This document shows, in pieces, positions 40,901 through 55,900 of a DNA stretch of 64,000 nucleotides. Both the position numbers and the translations under genes were made by a program. The number at the start of each line of letters is the position of its first letter. The first letter of the stretch is position 1. The DNA comes from Motilimonas eburnea (GTDB lineage Bacteria; Pseudomonadota; Gammaproteobacteria; Enterobacterales; CBDFNC01): NCBI RefSeq assembly GCF_021295345.1, contig NZ_JAIMJB010000016.1, positions 1 to 64,000 on the forward strand, read 5' to 3'. The notes beneath the pieces were generated by a model. It saw nothing but the letters and a program-made list of their open reading frames with translations. It had not been told where the DNA came from and made no database searches.

Positions 40901-43900
40901 GCTGTCAGCGGAACGTAATTTCAGGGTGTGATATCCAGCAATGTCCAAGCTGATATCTAAACTGATACGCTGCTGGCTTGGCTCGTAGCTAAATTGCCCT
41001 TGGGTGTATTCCAACTCAGATATTTCAATTCGCTCTACCTGATCTAAACCATCACCTAAGATGTGCAAAGTACTTGGTTTCGATGCTACTAAGGTGCTTG
41101 GCGATAACCAGCGCACAGCAGGTGGATTAACACCAAACTCATTACTTGCAACCACTATCGTAGGCAAGTCAAAGTGCACCTTGGCACCTATCACCTGAGC
41201 TTGATAATCCCCTTGCAACTTAACTTGATAAGGTTCGGCAAGTTGCCACAACTGACCATTGGTGTAACTCAGTGCGCCTTGTTGGTAATGGGTCACCCCT
41301 GTTAACGTATCGGCTTTTTGTAGCGCGGATACGGCGATTGAGACCGTTGACCAAGCAGAGTTATCCCCCGTAACCGCCAGGGTGAGAGGCTGATTCTGCT
41401 CGCCGATTCGACGTGGGTAAACAGCGTCAATATTAGCAACAGGGATCGCGACATTGGTATAACGTCCGCCATTATTCCAAGCGAGGGTACCTTGATGCCA
41501 ATTAAAGCTTGCAGCACCTTGACTTAAGTTCGACTCGACTTTGATTGTCGCCAGCGCCTTAGCCACTAGCTGGTAACTTTCTTGGCCCAAGTTCAGGTCG
41601 TACAGCGTCAACACGCCGCCTCGAGCAACTACCATCAGTTCACCCGACATACTCACTTGTCGCCAAGCGGACGGTAGCTCAAGTGCGCCAATCAAGGCAT
41701 ATTGACCAAACTGCAATCCATCCCGATGAAGCAGCTGCATTCTGTCTGCCGCCAAAATAGCAATGCGATTATCCTTGACTAATAAACCGCGCACCGCCGA
41801 TAAACTGTGGTTATATTCCGCCGTTAAATTCGCCAGGTCATCAACCGAGCGAACTTGTAAGCTGTCACTGTTGAGTAGATAGATCTGTCCTGCAGAAACC
41901 ACATATTGCACTGTTTCAGCCAGATCCACATCAACCACAGGTTGCCATTGCTGCGCAAATACTTGGCTTTGGTATAGCGTGTTCGCTGCAGATGCAAATA
42001 ACTTACCCTCGGTAAGGGCAAACTTATCCAACGCTAAACCAGATAAGTTATTTAAGGTATTAACCAGCTTAGGCGCATAGGCCGTGGTCATATCGTACAC
42101 GTAAACATCTTTACGACTTGCGCCTACCAGTACGAGATGATGCTCATCGAGTAACGCCGTCACCATAGACTCTGGCGCAATAAAGCGGGCTATCTCTTGT
42201 GGCACTTGACCCACTGCTCGGCTGTAAATGACAACTTGACGTTGCTTCAGCGTCACCATCAGGTTGTCATGATAGGCCACCTGCTCAATTTGACTCAGGC
42301 GCGTTCGCGCGTTAAGCACCGCACTCACAGAGTTATCTTGGGCTAAGCTAGTTTGCGCAAATTGCTCATTACTTAAGCTAATTTGCAATGTGCCTAAGTG
42401 ATGGTCCGGTAACTGGAATGCCAACATGTCATGTTGTACTAAGTTAACCAGCTCTATCTCTTGGTTATTCACCTTCACCCGTGTCATGGCCGCTAAACCA
42501 TTACCGCGAATGGCTAACCAATCTCCGGCATTGTAAATGGCTTGTTTTTGCGTCGCCTGTAATTGGCCTTGTTGTACGTCATATAAGCCAATTTGTATTA
42601 TCTGTGGATCCGTAACATAAGTAATGGCATTGGCCATCACGGCGGTAAAGTCGCCATTGGTCACCGCGATACCCGCCACCTTATTTTGCGCAGGTTTGTT
42701 AGCTAGTCCCGGCACGCGAAGCTGAATTTTATCGCTGGCCACAGAAATAATGTCTTGCTCTGGCACCTTGATGCCGCCAATAAGCACCTGACTATCTTGG
42801 CCAAAGCCACTACCAAACACACTCACTTCTTGGCCACCGCGCCAGTTCACCGTGTCATGGCTAAGTGCCACCAAAGTCAGAGCCTGTGCTGAACTTGCAA
42901 TCACCGGCCAGGTCACCGAGCGAGACAAGTTCTGTCCATGCAGATCCGATACGCTTGCGTCCACATGAACTCGGTATTCCTTACCTGCTAACAGCGGTGT
43001 TCTCGGCAAGATATATATGCTCGCGCCAGAGGCGTTAACCTGTTGAGTCAGGATGACATCTTGCTTAACCCCATCTAACGTTAAATAGATATTACCCGCT
43101 TCAAGAGAGGCGCTATCGAGGATCCGATTGAAAGACAATTCGATGGCTTGATCTTTCGCTAAGTAACCAGCCGCGCTTGGCGTAAAGCCAGTTAAGGCAA
43201 ACTTATCGGCCACCACGGTTGCCAACGCACCGCCTAGGTGAGCAATGTTTTGCTCACTGCCAGTCGCAATGGGGTTTTCAGTAATCTCGCCATTTAGGAA
43301 TGGGTAAGCGGTACCGGCATAAATTGCCTTATCGCCTTTCACTAGGCTCGTTACATTACCCGGTAGCGAGTAGTAATCCATTAAAGCGGGCGTATTAGTG
43401 GTCGCCCCATTGAGCCAATCACTGATATCGTATTGCTGGATATCGCCCTGGCCGGCGGCCACCAACAAGGTATGACCCAGCACTTGCATCTGCTGTACAT
43501 TGGCCGTGGCATTATTGCCCAACAGGGCTAATTTAATCTCACCAGCCGCAGGCCAATTGTCGCCTTGGTTCAATAGCAATTGAATACTTGCACTTTCGGC
43601 ATTCGCCACCAATAAACGGTAGCCATCAGTCCAAAATGCACCCGGTCTGATTTTCGAGCCCACGCGATCAACAAGGTTAACCGTTTGTTGATTACGGTAA
43701 TCACCACTGAGCAGCTCTATGGCGCGTAATTGGTGCTTGTCAGCCAAGCTATACCAAAGTTGGTCTTGCAGCAGGAACACTGCACTTGGCTCGCCACCTA
43801 AGTAATTCTTGTCGAGCAGCATAAGCTGGCGCAACGCACCATTTTGCCAACGGTAGACACTGATCCCGGCTTTTTGAGCCACAAATACATTATCACCGGC

Positions 43901-46900
43901 CACCAGCATATCCGATGCCGAGCTGACTAGGGTTGTTTCTTGTAGCAGTAATGGATCCGCAGCTAAACGAACGTCGAAACTATAGAGTTTATTGCCCCCT
44001 AATAAGTACAGCTTGTCTTGTTCTTGCATGAGCTTAACAAAACCTTTTGGCTGTAACTGTACTTCAAAGAAGTAAGGCACACTGCTGTTGGCAATCTGCT
44101 TTTCAAGTATCTTAGGCGCCACGGGGTCGGAAATATCAGCCAGAACCAAGCGTCCATTTTGACTCGACAAGCGTTTAACCGTTTGTCCTTGTTCATTGAC
44201 CAGATCTAAATCACCGCCCGTTACGGCATAAACCAGCTGTTGATTCAGTGCAAGGGCCGCGATTGGGCTTGATTTATCTGAATCAAGATCAACCTGACCC
44301 GTGCTTGCTCCGGTGTAATAATAATCAGGTTGGTTAGCACTAACTTCATTGTCAAAGCTAGTATTGATTAAGGATACCTTGGTCTTACCAAAGCTGCCCG
44401 ACGGCGCGATCACCCTCGCTTTGGTCGCTGACAGCAACTGTAAATTGCTGGCTAGGCTGTCACCGAATTTCACCTTCATGCCATGGCTAAAGCCACGACC
44501 GTATAAATACACCCAATTGCCCCCTCTTAATGGGCCACTGGCTGGGGAGATGTCATCAAGCTCAATTTTAGGCAGTAAGGTGATGGCACCGAAATAGGTA
44601 TCGGCTAAACCACTGGCCAGTTTTTCCACCGTCACAGCCAATGCCCCTTCACTGCCTGCAACCGGCAGATTAGGCATGGTGAAGTGGATCCCTTGATCTG
44701 TCACCTTGGTTAAATAATCGGTTGGTACTAGGGTGTTACCGACAAATAGACGGATCTGTGCTGCATCCGTGCCAAAGCCAGAGCCAACCACCACACCTTG
44801 CTCACCTTGCTCGCCATGGAAGTATTTATTGACCGCGACATCATTGACTAAACGACTCACACCAGTAATCTCTGGTTTAATATCGCTCGCAAAGTCATAT
44901 TGGTATGAAACCGGGGCCGTGAGGTAATGGCCGTATAAATCCGTCAAGGTTTGATTTAGGCTTAATGTTAGCTGACCTTGATAATTGAAATCAGGTGCAA
45001 AACTCACCTCGATGAACCCGCCCGATAATCGGTTACTTGCTTCAACTTGGTAAGCGGATTCCACTAACGGATTTTGGCTCGCATCCAGTATTGATAGCGC
45101 GCTATTTACAATAGACGGATCTGTATTGATCAAGTTATTAAACTTAATTTTAATGCGGCTATTTAGGCCTAATTGGGCACCGGATTGATAGTTAACGGAG
45201 GCCACCGCTAAGTGCTCAGCACTGCTCATTTGCAGACCTTGCTCGGTTCCTACCCACAAGGCACCATCGCTACTAACAGCGCTGTGCGCAGCGTTAACCT
45301 GCTGCCACGAACTCAGCACTAATTCGTTGTCTTGCTCCACTAATTGAAGTAGCTCGCCATTAATCGTTAGGCTGACCAACCCAGCGGCAACCTGTAGCGA
45401 AACATTCGATTTGCTATTTAGCTCTCGCTCAATTGGCCAACTTTTCACTGCTGCTTGACCGCTAAAGTCGGTGATCACACTGAGCCACAGCTGCTCTTCA
45501 ACCTTATGGACGACATACAATTGCTTATCCAACCAAGCCAGCTGTAATGGCTCGCCGACTAGACCTGAGCCTTCGCTAGCAAAGTTAATTTGATTAAAGC
45601 CAGCCGCAGGCGCTAACACATCGGAAGCAAGGTTGAAGAAACGAATGTAACCCGATTGTGGTTTTGAAGCCGCCACTGCCAACACGGCAAACTCGTGATT
45701 AATGGCGACATCTTGCGCTACATGATCGGGCAATAATCGCTGTTCAATCACTTGTGGCTGACGGACATTGGCCACATCCACTGACACTAACCCTGAGCCT
45801 TGTGCAGCTAAATACAGCATAGCGTCGGCCTTAGCCATACCGGTAACGGCATTCGCTAAAGGCAATTGGGCCAATCGCAATGGCACCTGTCCATTACTGA
45901 TGTCATAAACTTCAAGACCAGCCTTCATCAAGAAACGATTACGCCAATTTGGGGCCGCGCCTGATTTCACTCCGACAAACAGCTGGTTGTCATCAACAAG
46001 CATGGCTCCCGCCACCATTGGCGGATAATTAGGCAGATCAATGCTGACACTTTCACCTTGAGCGACAGAGATTTCACCCACAGGGATTTCTTTTACGCCG
46101 CTACCATCAGGTAAACGCAGCAGCACTTGATATAAACCAGGCTGTGGCACACTCGGTAAGGTAAATGAAATACGCTGTAACGAGGTGACATCATCTTGTA
46201 AATCTATGGTCTGCTGTGACTGCGTGCTATCAAACGGAGTCATGCCAGTGTAAACCTGATAGTCACCCGTATTGGCTTTTAATACCACTTTCGTTCCCGG
46301 CAAGATAACCTGCTTGGATGCCGTAACTGTGACACTCGGGTTACTGCCATTCTCAGCAGAATCCGGCGACAGCTGCCAGGTGATAGACTCCCCTTCTAGG
46401 GCATCCGCCACAATGATCGCGCCATAAGCATACGCATTAAATGGCCCATCACTCACTCTTAAGTGATGCAGTCCTGCGGCCAGTGGTAGCCCATCTAAGG
46501 TACCTTGAGGTATTTCTAAGGTATTGCTATCAAGCCAAACATGGCTTACCGGATAATGGTCGACATAAACCTGTAACCCTTGTTCACGGAAATGAGCTCC
46601 TTTAAGCACAATGGCATGCTGCTCGCCTTGGTAAAAACGCCCCGCTTCAACATGATCAATCACAGGTTGAATACTGGTTTGATTCGCTACACTAAAGCCC
46701 AGCTGATAGGGTGCCCATAAACCTGTTCCGCGTAAATTACTGACATCGGTGATCTTGAGACGGTACTGTCCTGTATCACGAACAAAAGACACGGCAATCG
46801 ATTGCTCATCAAGGCCGATGACATCCGCATTCACCTTACTCCATTCGCCTGTGCCAGCATCACGGCGCTGCAATTCATAGCTAACCGTTGTGGCATCAAT

Positions 46901-49900
46901 GGCTTCGTTGAAGTGAATGGCTAATGGCGTTTGCTCGTTGGCAGCCAAGTAACCATCAGCCTCAACCGAAGCCGACGTCACTAAGGCAGCCGGTAATTCA
47001 AATACACGTAGCCCTTGATTGGCGGAAACCGCAAACAAGGAGTGTTTGTATATCTTGGCATCCTTGATGGTTTCTTCATTACCCGCCGAAATGATCCGCG
47101 GCGCTAATGGCTCGCTAATATCAACAAACAATACCCCTTGCTCAAGAGCCACCATTAGGGTTGAGCCATAAAGGGATAATTTAACCGCGCGGCCCATCTT
47201 ACTTTGCAACGCCTGATCCAATGCAATACTGGCTTTGGTTGCAGGGTTATTAAGTGCGATGATCTCTATGCCTTTATCCGCGAGGGCAACGATCAGATAA
47301 TCACCATAAACCAAGATATCTTGCGGGTTAGCCGCAAAGCTAAACTCAGCCGTTAAGTTGTGATCATATAAATCTATCGCGGTCACTTTACCCGCATCTA
47401 ACTGATAAGCCGGTTTAAGTGAGTAGTCACTACCTGGATACCAACCACACTTGACCGGATCCCAAGCCATTGCGCCATTTTCACCGCCAGCGTACAACCA
47501 ACGGTCGCTGCGATATAAAGCACGGCCTTGTAATAAGGGCAGCTGTGAAGTCATCACCACAGGATCGTTTGGATCAACATACGAGGCAACCGCCACGCCA
47601 TGTGACCCATATTGAGCTTTTTTGACACAACCATTGCCTTCGGCACTGCTCGCCACTGCCAAGTTGGCAAAGACACTGCTTCCCCATGCTTCTAATGCAT
47701 CAACATAGAAGTTGTTGAAACTCAATTTATTAAGCTGGTTGGTCCCATTTTGTTCATCAAAATTAAACCGCACAATACCGTCGGCACCACCTGCCAAGTA
47801 AAGGCGCTTATTGGCGTTACCTTGATTACGCTCTAGCACCAATTGCGGCGCTAAAGAGTCAACGGAAATCGCGCCTAAGTCGGCTAATGTCAAGTTAGGC
47901 GATAACAAGTCCAGTTCAGCAAAATTGAATTCGCCGCCGACGAGCTCAGGTTTTAGCGGGTCCTGAATATCAATAGTGGCTAGGCGCTGTGCTTTCGCCA
48001 CAGGCAATTGCTCAACTCGGGTCGTCGCACCGTCACTAAAGGCACTGATTTGCCCACTGAAGTAACCACCACCAACGACGGCAACACCGGTTTCATTATC
48101 AATTTCAATATGCTCAGGACTCACTTGATATAGAGTCTGATGAGTATTTTGATTTAAGCCATAACCAAAGCCAGCCTCACCCACTAATTTAGCTTGGTTA
48201 CCGTAACGATCTGATGCACTGACATCGACTTTGCCAGACGGACCGCTCGGCGTGACCACTCTGATCTCTGTGGTAGAAAGCACTTCAACTTGGCTTGCAG
48301 CGAGATCACCAAATTTGATGTTCAAGCTATCGGTCACAGAGCTTCCCGGCTCAAAACCTTGACCATAGATCTTGACTTGGGTACCACCGATGGCAGGTCC
48401 CCAACCGGGCACAACCTGTGTCAGCTTAATGGCATTATCGACCATCACTGCGCCCGCTAATCGAGTTTGATGCCAAACCCCAGCCACACTGTAACTTAGG
48501 GTAAGATCGTATAAGCCAGCCTCGGCCATCGCAGGGACGTTGACCATCAGGATCAGGTTTGTTTGGCTCTCGCCCTGTTCTGAGCGTGTCACCGTCAGGG
48601 GTTGATCTGCCAATGTCAGCTTGATCTTCGACAGATCATTAGCAAGACCTGACACCGCAACCTGAACGGTGGCCGGGTTGTCACGTTCAATTCGACGTGG
48701 GAACACAGAAACAATCTCAGCCGCTTCACTGCGCTGACCTAAGTAAGTCAAGTTAAAGCGCTGCTCTCTGGCTAATTGATACAAGGTCAAACGTGAACCA
48801 TTATTCAATAATTTATCACTGCTTATACCTGCATCAACCACGAGTGTAAGCCTTTCACCTACGCTCACCTTGTGTAACTGTTGAACCGCTAAGCTCAGCT
48901 CGATGTCATTATTATTGAGCAACACAGTGACCGGTAAAGGCTCGCCATTTTCTTTATAAAGCATGGCTTTATTAGCGTTATCAGGATTGGTGTCGATTGC
49001 TTTATTAAAGCGCACCACAACCTTAGCTTGCCCATCAGGTTGACGCTGAATAATGCCATTTTCTGGGTAGACAGAGTGAACCTTTAGAATAGCGTCGGGT
49101 TGTGACTGCACCACACTAAATTGACGACTGTCGACACCGCCTGCAAAGACACCATAATCACCCGCCGCCAGCACTTTAAGTTGGTTACCACCATAGGCTT
49201 CTAGCTCTGCAACAACAGCCGGCTCAGCTGGCAATGAAATATCTAAGGTAATAAGACCCTTGCTACCTGCTGCTAGGTATAGTGTGTTACCGACAATATC
49301 CAGATCATAGATCCATCCCCACTGATTGTTGCGATACACCACTTTAGCAGCAGCGGGATCGTGAATATCAACCACGATGATCCCTTGCTTACCCGCAGCA
49401 ATATAAGCATGCTGCTTGTGTACTCTCACCTTAGTGCCGGTTACTTGTAGTTGCGACAGTGTGCTCAAGCCAGTTTTGGCACTCTTAGTGACCAAGGCAA
49501 AACCTTTCGAGCTTAAGTTCGTTTCGTTATCGAACAACTGGTTTTTGCCGTAGTTGAAATCACCACCTGTCATGGCATAAATGTCCGCAGCCCCTGCTGC
49601 AGTAGGCACTTTAGCCGCAGAAAGCACTGCAAATGACGTGGCTGGCATATACTGCTCCGCCAGGTACAACTTACTGTGTAAATAGCCATCAATCAGACCT
49701 AAGCCCGCGTCTGCCGCAGCCACCATTAAGCGCTGGTTGGTAATCGCGATTTCTTTAACGCCTTGGCTTGCAAGAGGCAGCGATTTCACTAAGACAGTTC
49801 GCGCAGGATCCAATTTATCAAATGAGTACAAGAACACTCGAGCTTGCTCCGCACGGCCTTGACTATCGAGTTGAACCGCACTGACAAATACACGATCCAT

Positions 49901-52900
49901 ACTTTGTTCAAAGTAACTGGCGACACCCACAGCAACAAAGCCTTGAGGTAACTTAATGTGACTGATCAAGCGATCATCCACACCATCACGATTGAGATCG
50001 ACCTTGTTTCTTAATTGATCTAAATTCAGCGGAACCTGGTCTGACGCGGTGTAACGTGATGCATCAATATCAAATACCGCAACTCCCTCTTGGCCCAAAG
50101 CGGCAAACAAATAGGTTTGTGATGGGTCAATATCGACATCATATACTTCTGATTTACGCTCGTGAGAGATAACACTTTGCACCGGCTGCTGGTAAGTAAA
50201 TGCCTGCTCCAACACCGCACTCTGGCGGTTATTTAGCTGTACTTTCACATCTACGGTACCGATGCGACCGCCCGGCGTGACCACTTCAACACGTTCGCTG
50301 TCTAACACTTTGATATCAGCAGCACTCACAGGGTAATCACCAAACCACACTTGCAATGCTTCGCTGCGGATACCTTTACCCGTTAACAGCACCTTAGTGC
50401 CACCGTTAAGGGAGCCTTGCGCAGGGCTAATGCTTTCTAGCTGTAATGCTTCTACGTATTGCAGCGCTCCCACTAACTCGGCTTGGGCGCCACGCTGATC
50501 AACGACGCTAATTGCTGCCGCCCCCGGCACGTTTGCCGGAGCCATGATGGTGACATAACCTTGCGCTAGATTTTGCTCCAGTACCTGCGCATCTACGCCA
50601 GCCACTTTAACCTGAACATCACCCTCGCCATGCTGCAGTTCAATTTTAACTTGTTCACCGGTGCGCTCTATCACAGCAGGCGTCACTTTACCTATCGTCA
50701 TCGGTAAACCACCCGCTAAGGCCGTTTTAAAGTTAATTTGATAGTTAATTAAGCCTTGAGTACGACGCGAACCTGCCGCCTCTTTTAAAATCAAGGCATA
50801 ATGGGTGCCAGGCTTCAAATGCTTAGCCGGCTTGATGCGCAGCACTGAACCATCAATTTGTAAATTAATCTCTTGCTCGATTCCCGCTTCAGAGCCATCG
50901 ACTTCAATTAATTTCAGGTATGAGTCCAAATCAGCTTGTGAGCCTAACGCTTGGCTAAACTGCAGCTCTAACTCGTTATCGGTTAGGAAAGCCATTTCGC
51001 CATTGTCTGGATAGCTAGCGACTAAATCCAATATTTGGCTATCAACCAAATTAACCACCGCGTGCTGGTTATCCTGATAGAAAACCGAATAAGCAATCAC
51101 ACCATCTTGGGTGAGTACGATCGGATCTGTGCTAGCAAACCCAATCTTGTTACAACCTTGCTCTTCCACCATGGCATCCAGTAAGGATACTAAGGCTGGA
51201 TTACTGACATCATAGACAGAAAGGTAGGCATCTAGGTCGCCCTTACAAACAAACTCGCCACTGTCATGACGCGTCAACCCAGCAACTAAGGTGCGAGTGG
51301 CTGAAATACCTCGTTTGGCGCCTGGAATGGTAAAGCCAAATTGACGCAGTTGTCCCTCTGCTTTGAGGTACTCAGGCTTGCTTGCATTTAACACCCGAAT
51401 ATTGTTTTCCAACACAAATTTGTGCGGCTCAAGTAAGGCACTGCGGCCCGCAAAATTGCCTTGGCCAAGTTGCGGCGTACCGGGTTGTGTTAAGTCAAAT
51501 ACCAGACGCTCCCCAGATTGGGTGGCCAAGTGTAGGTAGCCTTGCGAAACTTGCATATCTACCAGCGCTAAGGCTTGAGTGCGTCCCTTAATAACACCTT
51601 GTTTGAGCACCTTAACCAACACAGGCTGAAGTGGGTTTGACACATTAATAATGGCCACCCCTTGCGTTGCCGTTGCCGCCAGTATTAATTGATTGACCCC
51701 AGCCAGCATGCTGATGCTTTGATCGAATGGCAATGCTAACGCATAGCGATAATTGCGCAGCTTCACTTCCCCATCTTCACCTTGTTGTGGCGTTAGGCTG
51801 GTTTCTTTGTCATAAACAAACAGCACAGTTTGATCATCAAACTCGGAATCCACAAGCGGGAAGTCGTAACCTCTTGCAGCAACATAGACTTGCTGCTGAT
51901 GCAAGAGTAACTTAGTTGGGCTCACGTCTTGGGGCAGGTTGTAGTATCCCAAGCCATGACGTGGTGCAGCGTTAGCCAGATCGTCCTTGGCATACTGCAA
52001 TAAACTGATCCAACCTGGCACGTATGTTTCTTCAATCAATCGAACATCCGTTAAGCTCGATGGATTCTCACCTTGATGGCCTCGACCCAATACGTAAAGT
52101 AGCCCCAACTGCTCATCGGCAGCAATATCTTGCACTGTACCCGGTGGTAATTTGGCGGGGTTGAGTAAGTGATCATCAGCCTTGTCTAAATCAACATGTG
52201 GGCTAGTCAGGATTTGCTTATTGATACCAAGTCGGCCATAGAACAAGGCGTTGGTCTTAACAACACGATTACCTTGCTGATCAGCTAACTCAATATCAAC
52301 AAAACCACGATAGCTACCGCCCACGGCAAAATCAGCAACGTGCCATTGCAGTTGCTCGGCACTCACGAGGTTCAGCTTGTCACTGTCTAATGTAAACTTC
52401 TGCGCTTTTGATTTATCACCCGATGGCCAAGCCGTTAAGGTTAAGCTTGAATTAAAACCTAAGCCGGTTACCACCACCTGATCATTGGCATTTTGCTGAT
52501 TCGTTCCCACAACAGCAGGTGAAATATGACTAATTTCTAAGCCATCGACATAAATAAAGCCGCCCAATACCGTATCTGATAGTCCTGCGCTGCTGGTCAT
52601 GACCACCGCCGCTGAGCCCGCATAGTTAGCAGGTGTGATCACGGTAAAGACAGTGCGTTCGCTATCTTGATTGACAGAGTCAACAACCGCAGGACGGTTA
52701 CCTATGGTCACGACACTGTCTTTGTCGAAACCGCTGGTCGTAATCAATAGACGTGTACCGCCACTAACATGGCCTAAGTTATTACAAGTATTGTTGTCCG
52801 TCTCAGTACAAATTGACACGATGTCGGGCGTCACGACATCCTGACCACGGGTTGTAAAGCTAAACTGATAATCACGCGATAACGGGTTACCTGACATCGG

Positions 52901-55900
52901 CGTTAACCCCGCCTTCACCAATACGGTATAAACCGTGTTTGGTTTAAAGCTAAAGCCTGCCTGTGGCGTCAATTGTAATTTGTGTTGATGAACTTTATCT
53001 CCTTCGCTGACAAATTGAATTGCCACGCGATTAACTAAGGTTTCACCAAAGGGTAACTCTCCTTCAATCAGCTCAATTTGGCTGGCATCCGGCAACGATG
53101 ACAATAAGTGAGAGAAACTCAGCTCAAGCTGACTGTCTAGCGCGACACTCACCGCATCCATCACAGGATAATGGGTAAGTACCGTTAATTCAGGTAGCTC
53201 TAATCGATTAATACCCGATTTACCCGCAGCAATCTGCACCCCATCACGCGCAATGGCAATATCCGTGATGGCAAAGTCCTCATTGCTCGCGTGGCGATTG
53301 ATCATGACAGGCGTGGTCGCATCAATGCCGACTTGTGCTAGTTTTTGTAAATCGACCACCTCGACTAAACTTTGCGCTGGCATGTCTTCTTGATCGTCAT
53401 ACAGTACAGAAGCAAAGGCCAGGTTGCCCGAAACCATGACATCATAAGCCCCCGCCGCCGTGAGATCTTGGCGTTTAGGCTGGAATTCAACGGTGTTTAA
53501 GTGACGTAAATTAAACGGGTCACTGATGTCAAAGATATCGAGTTGAGCTTCTAAACCCACCGTAGGCATGCTGCTAACAAAAAGCTTATCACCCTGGATA
53601 AACAAACGATTAGCCACACCTGACGTATCTATGGTCGCGATAATAGGCATACTTGGGTCAGAGGCATCTGCAACCACAACACCTTGCTCTGAAGCCGCAA
53701 TAAAGGCGTAATGCTTAGCAACCAATACATCACGGGCATAGCCATCGGGTTTGATTAAACCAACGTGATATGGCGCGGCCAAGTTACCTATATCGATCAC
53801 CTGGATGCCGCCGTCACCATTGGCCACAAACACCAATTGATCTTTACGGAATATGCCATGAACTTGGTCATGTGGTAGTTCAATTCGACCCGCTAACTGA
53901 TACGGCAAACCGAATTGGAAATCACCATTGCTTTGATTGAAAATCAATAACTCAGCCATTTCATCTTGGTAATACAGCTCACCGCTGCCTTCTGCCGAAT
54001 TACCTTGATCCCAGTTAGCCTTAATTTCACCTTCCAGAGATGACACAAACGGTGATTGTTCGCCTGAGTTCACCACGGCAGATTTAGCCGCAAACACTAA
54101 GTTTTCATCGGCTTGAATGCTGCTAATGGTACCCGCAAAGATTTCTGCACTGCCATGCAGTAGTTCAGAATACAGGAAGTAGTCGCCAGTTTGATCCGAT
54201 AACGTTTCATCCACGGCGTCAAAGATATAAATACCGGTTCTCGCTTCGGCCAGATCGGCATCATTATTCAATGGCAGAGGATTTTGAGATGACCAAGCCA
54301 CCACCATGGCACCCGTGCGATTCGCACCACGATATTGATCAACCGCGTTATAGTAAACGTCTTTTGCTAAGCGTTTATCATTGCCATTCGCGGCAAGGAA
54401 ACGTCGCTCTGACACGTTTAGACCCACTTCATATACAGCTTGTTTAGCCACGGTGTGGTTGGAGGTCACAACGCGATAATCTAAACGAATACGTTCATTA
54501 TCTTGGTATGAGCGAGACAACACTCGCCCATCACTGAAATCACCATGGTAGATGTATTGGTGAAGCTCAGGTTGACTGAGCGGTGTGGTATCACCTGGCT
54601 CACGCGTTTCGTTGCGTAATAAAAATTGTTGCGCAGATGCAAGCTCAACCCACTGTCCGTTAGGTGCTTGATATTCACGCGTCCAGCTCAGCTCAACTTG
54701 TTCAACGGCTAAGCCAATATCCTCTACCATGACAACGGCTTTTAAGGTTTCAGCCGTGGTCAATATGTCTTGGTCTATCGGAGACAGTAAGGAAATTTTT
54801 GGCACTATGGTGTCATCAACCTGACCTACCAGAATGGTTTGGCTAGCACCGCTTTGGCCTAGTACATCATAAGCAATCGCCTGTACTATCACACCATCGA
54901 GCACATCCGGAATGGTTAGATAGGCTTCAAACAAGTGCTCATTCGCAAACCCACCTTGGGCTTGGTTCAGGTTTTGGTAGCTATAAGCGGCTGGCTTATC
55001 GTTGATGTAGAACACCACATGATCAACGCCTTTTGGCCCAAGATCGTCAAACACTTCAACTTGAACATGAATCGGCTCGCCATTTATCACCACGGAGCGA
55101 CCATTGTCAGGCTTAATGATCCTTGCCGTTGGCGCCTTATCTTTGGCAACGTCAAATTGGGCTAATGCCGCCGACATCTCACTGCTATTACCATTAAGAT
55201 CAATGGCAGCCGCCTTAAACCGAACTTGGCGACCCGCCAAATACTCAGGGACTTGGTAATCAAACTGGAATGGCGCAGCAATGTCTTTGCCTATTAATGT
55301 AAAGTGCTCTTCACCCGCTTGATCTACCACGGCAGCATATAAGCTGACTTGGTCCACACCCGACTCAATATCCTTGGCATGAACCTGCAACACAATTTCA
55401 CGTTGCTCGGTAATGCTTTGCGGCTGCCCCATATCAAAACCGCGATAATCCAATACCTTAATGGCCGTGACTTCAGGCGGTTGGTTAGTCACTAAGCTAA
55501 AATTGGCCGACTCATGGGATACATTACCCTTACTGTCAAACGCCGTGACTTTAAATTGCATGGCCGCTCTGTTTTGTGGCTGCCCTAAGTACTTTTCTAT
55601 GGTTTGAACTGGGATCTTGCCAAAGTGTTTACCACCGAGAATAAACGCCTGATACACCTCTTCATCGGCACTAAATTGGCCATCATTATTTTGATCAGCC
55701 AATAGGGCTAAACGCACGGAAGCCACTTCAACGTTGTCATGGACTTCTACTTGATAAGGCAAGGAGCCCATTTCAGCCACTTGGGTATTGACGCCACTCG
55801 GTTGCAATAGACGGATCTCGGGTGCGAGCACGTCTTCAGCCACTTTGATCGTCACGGCATCCACACTCGCCACCGTGCGTCCAGCACCGCCTTGTGCAAG

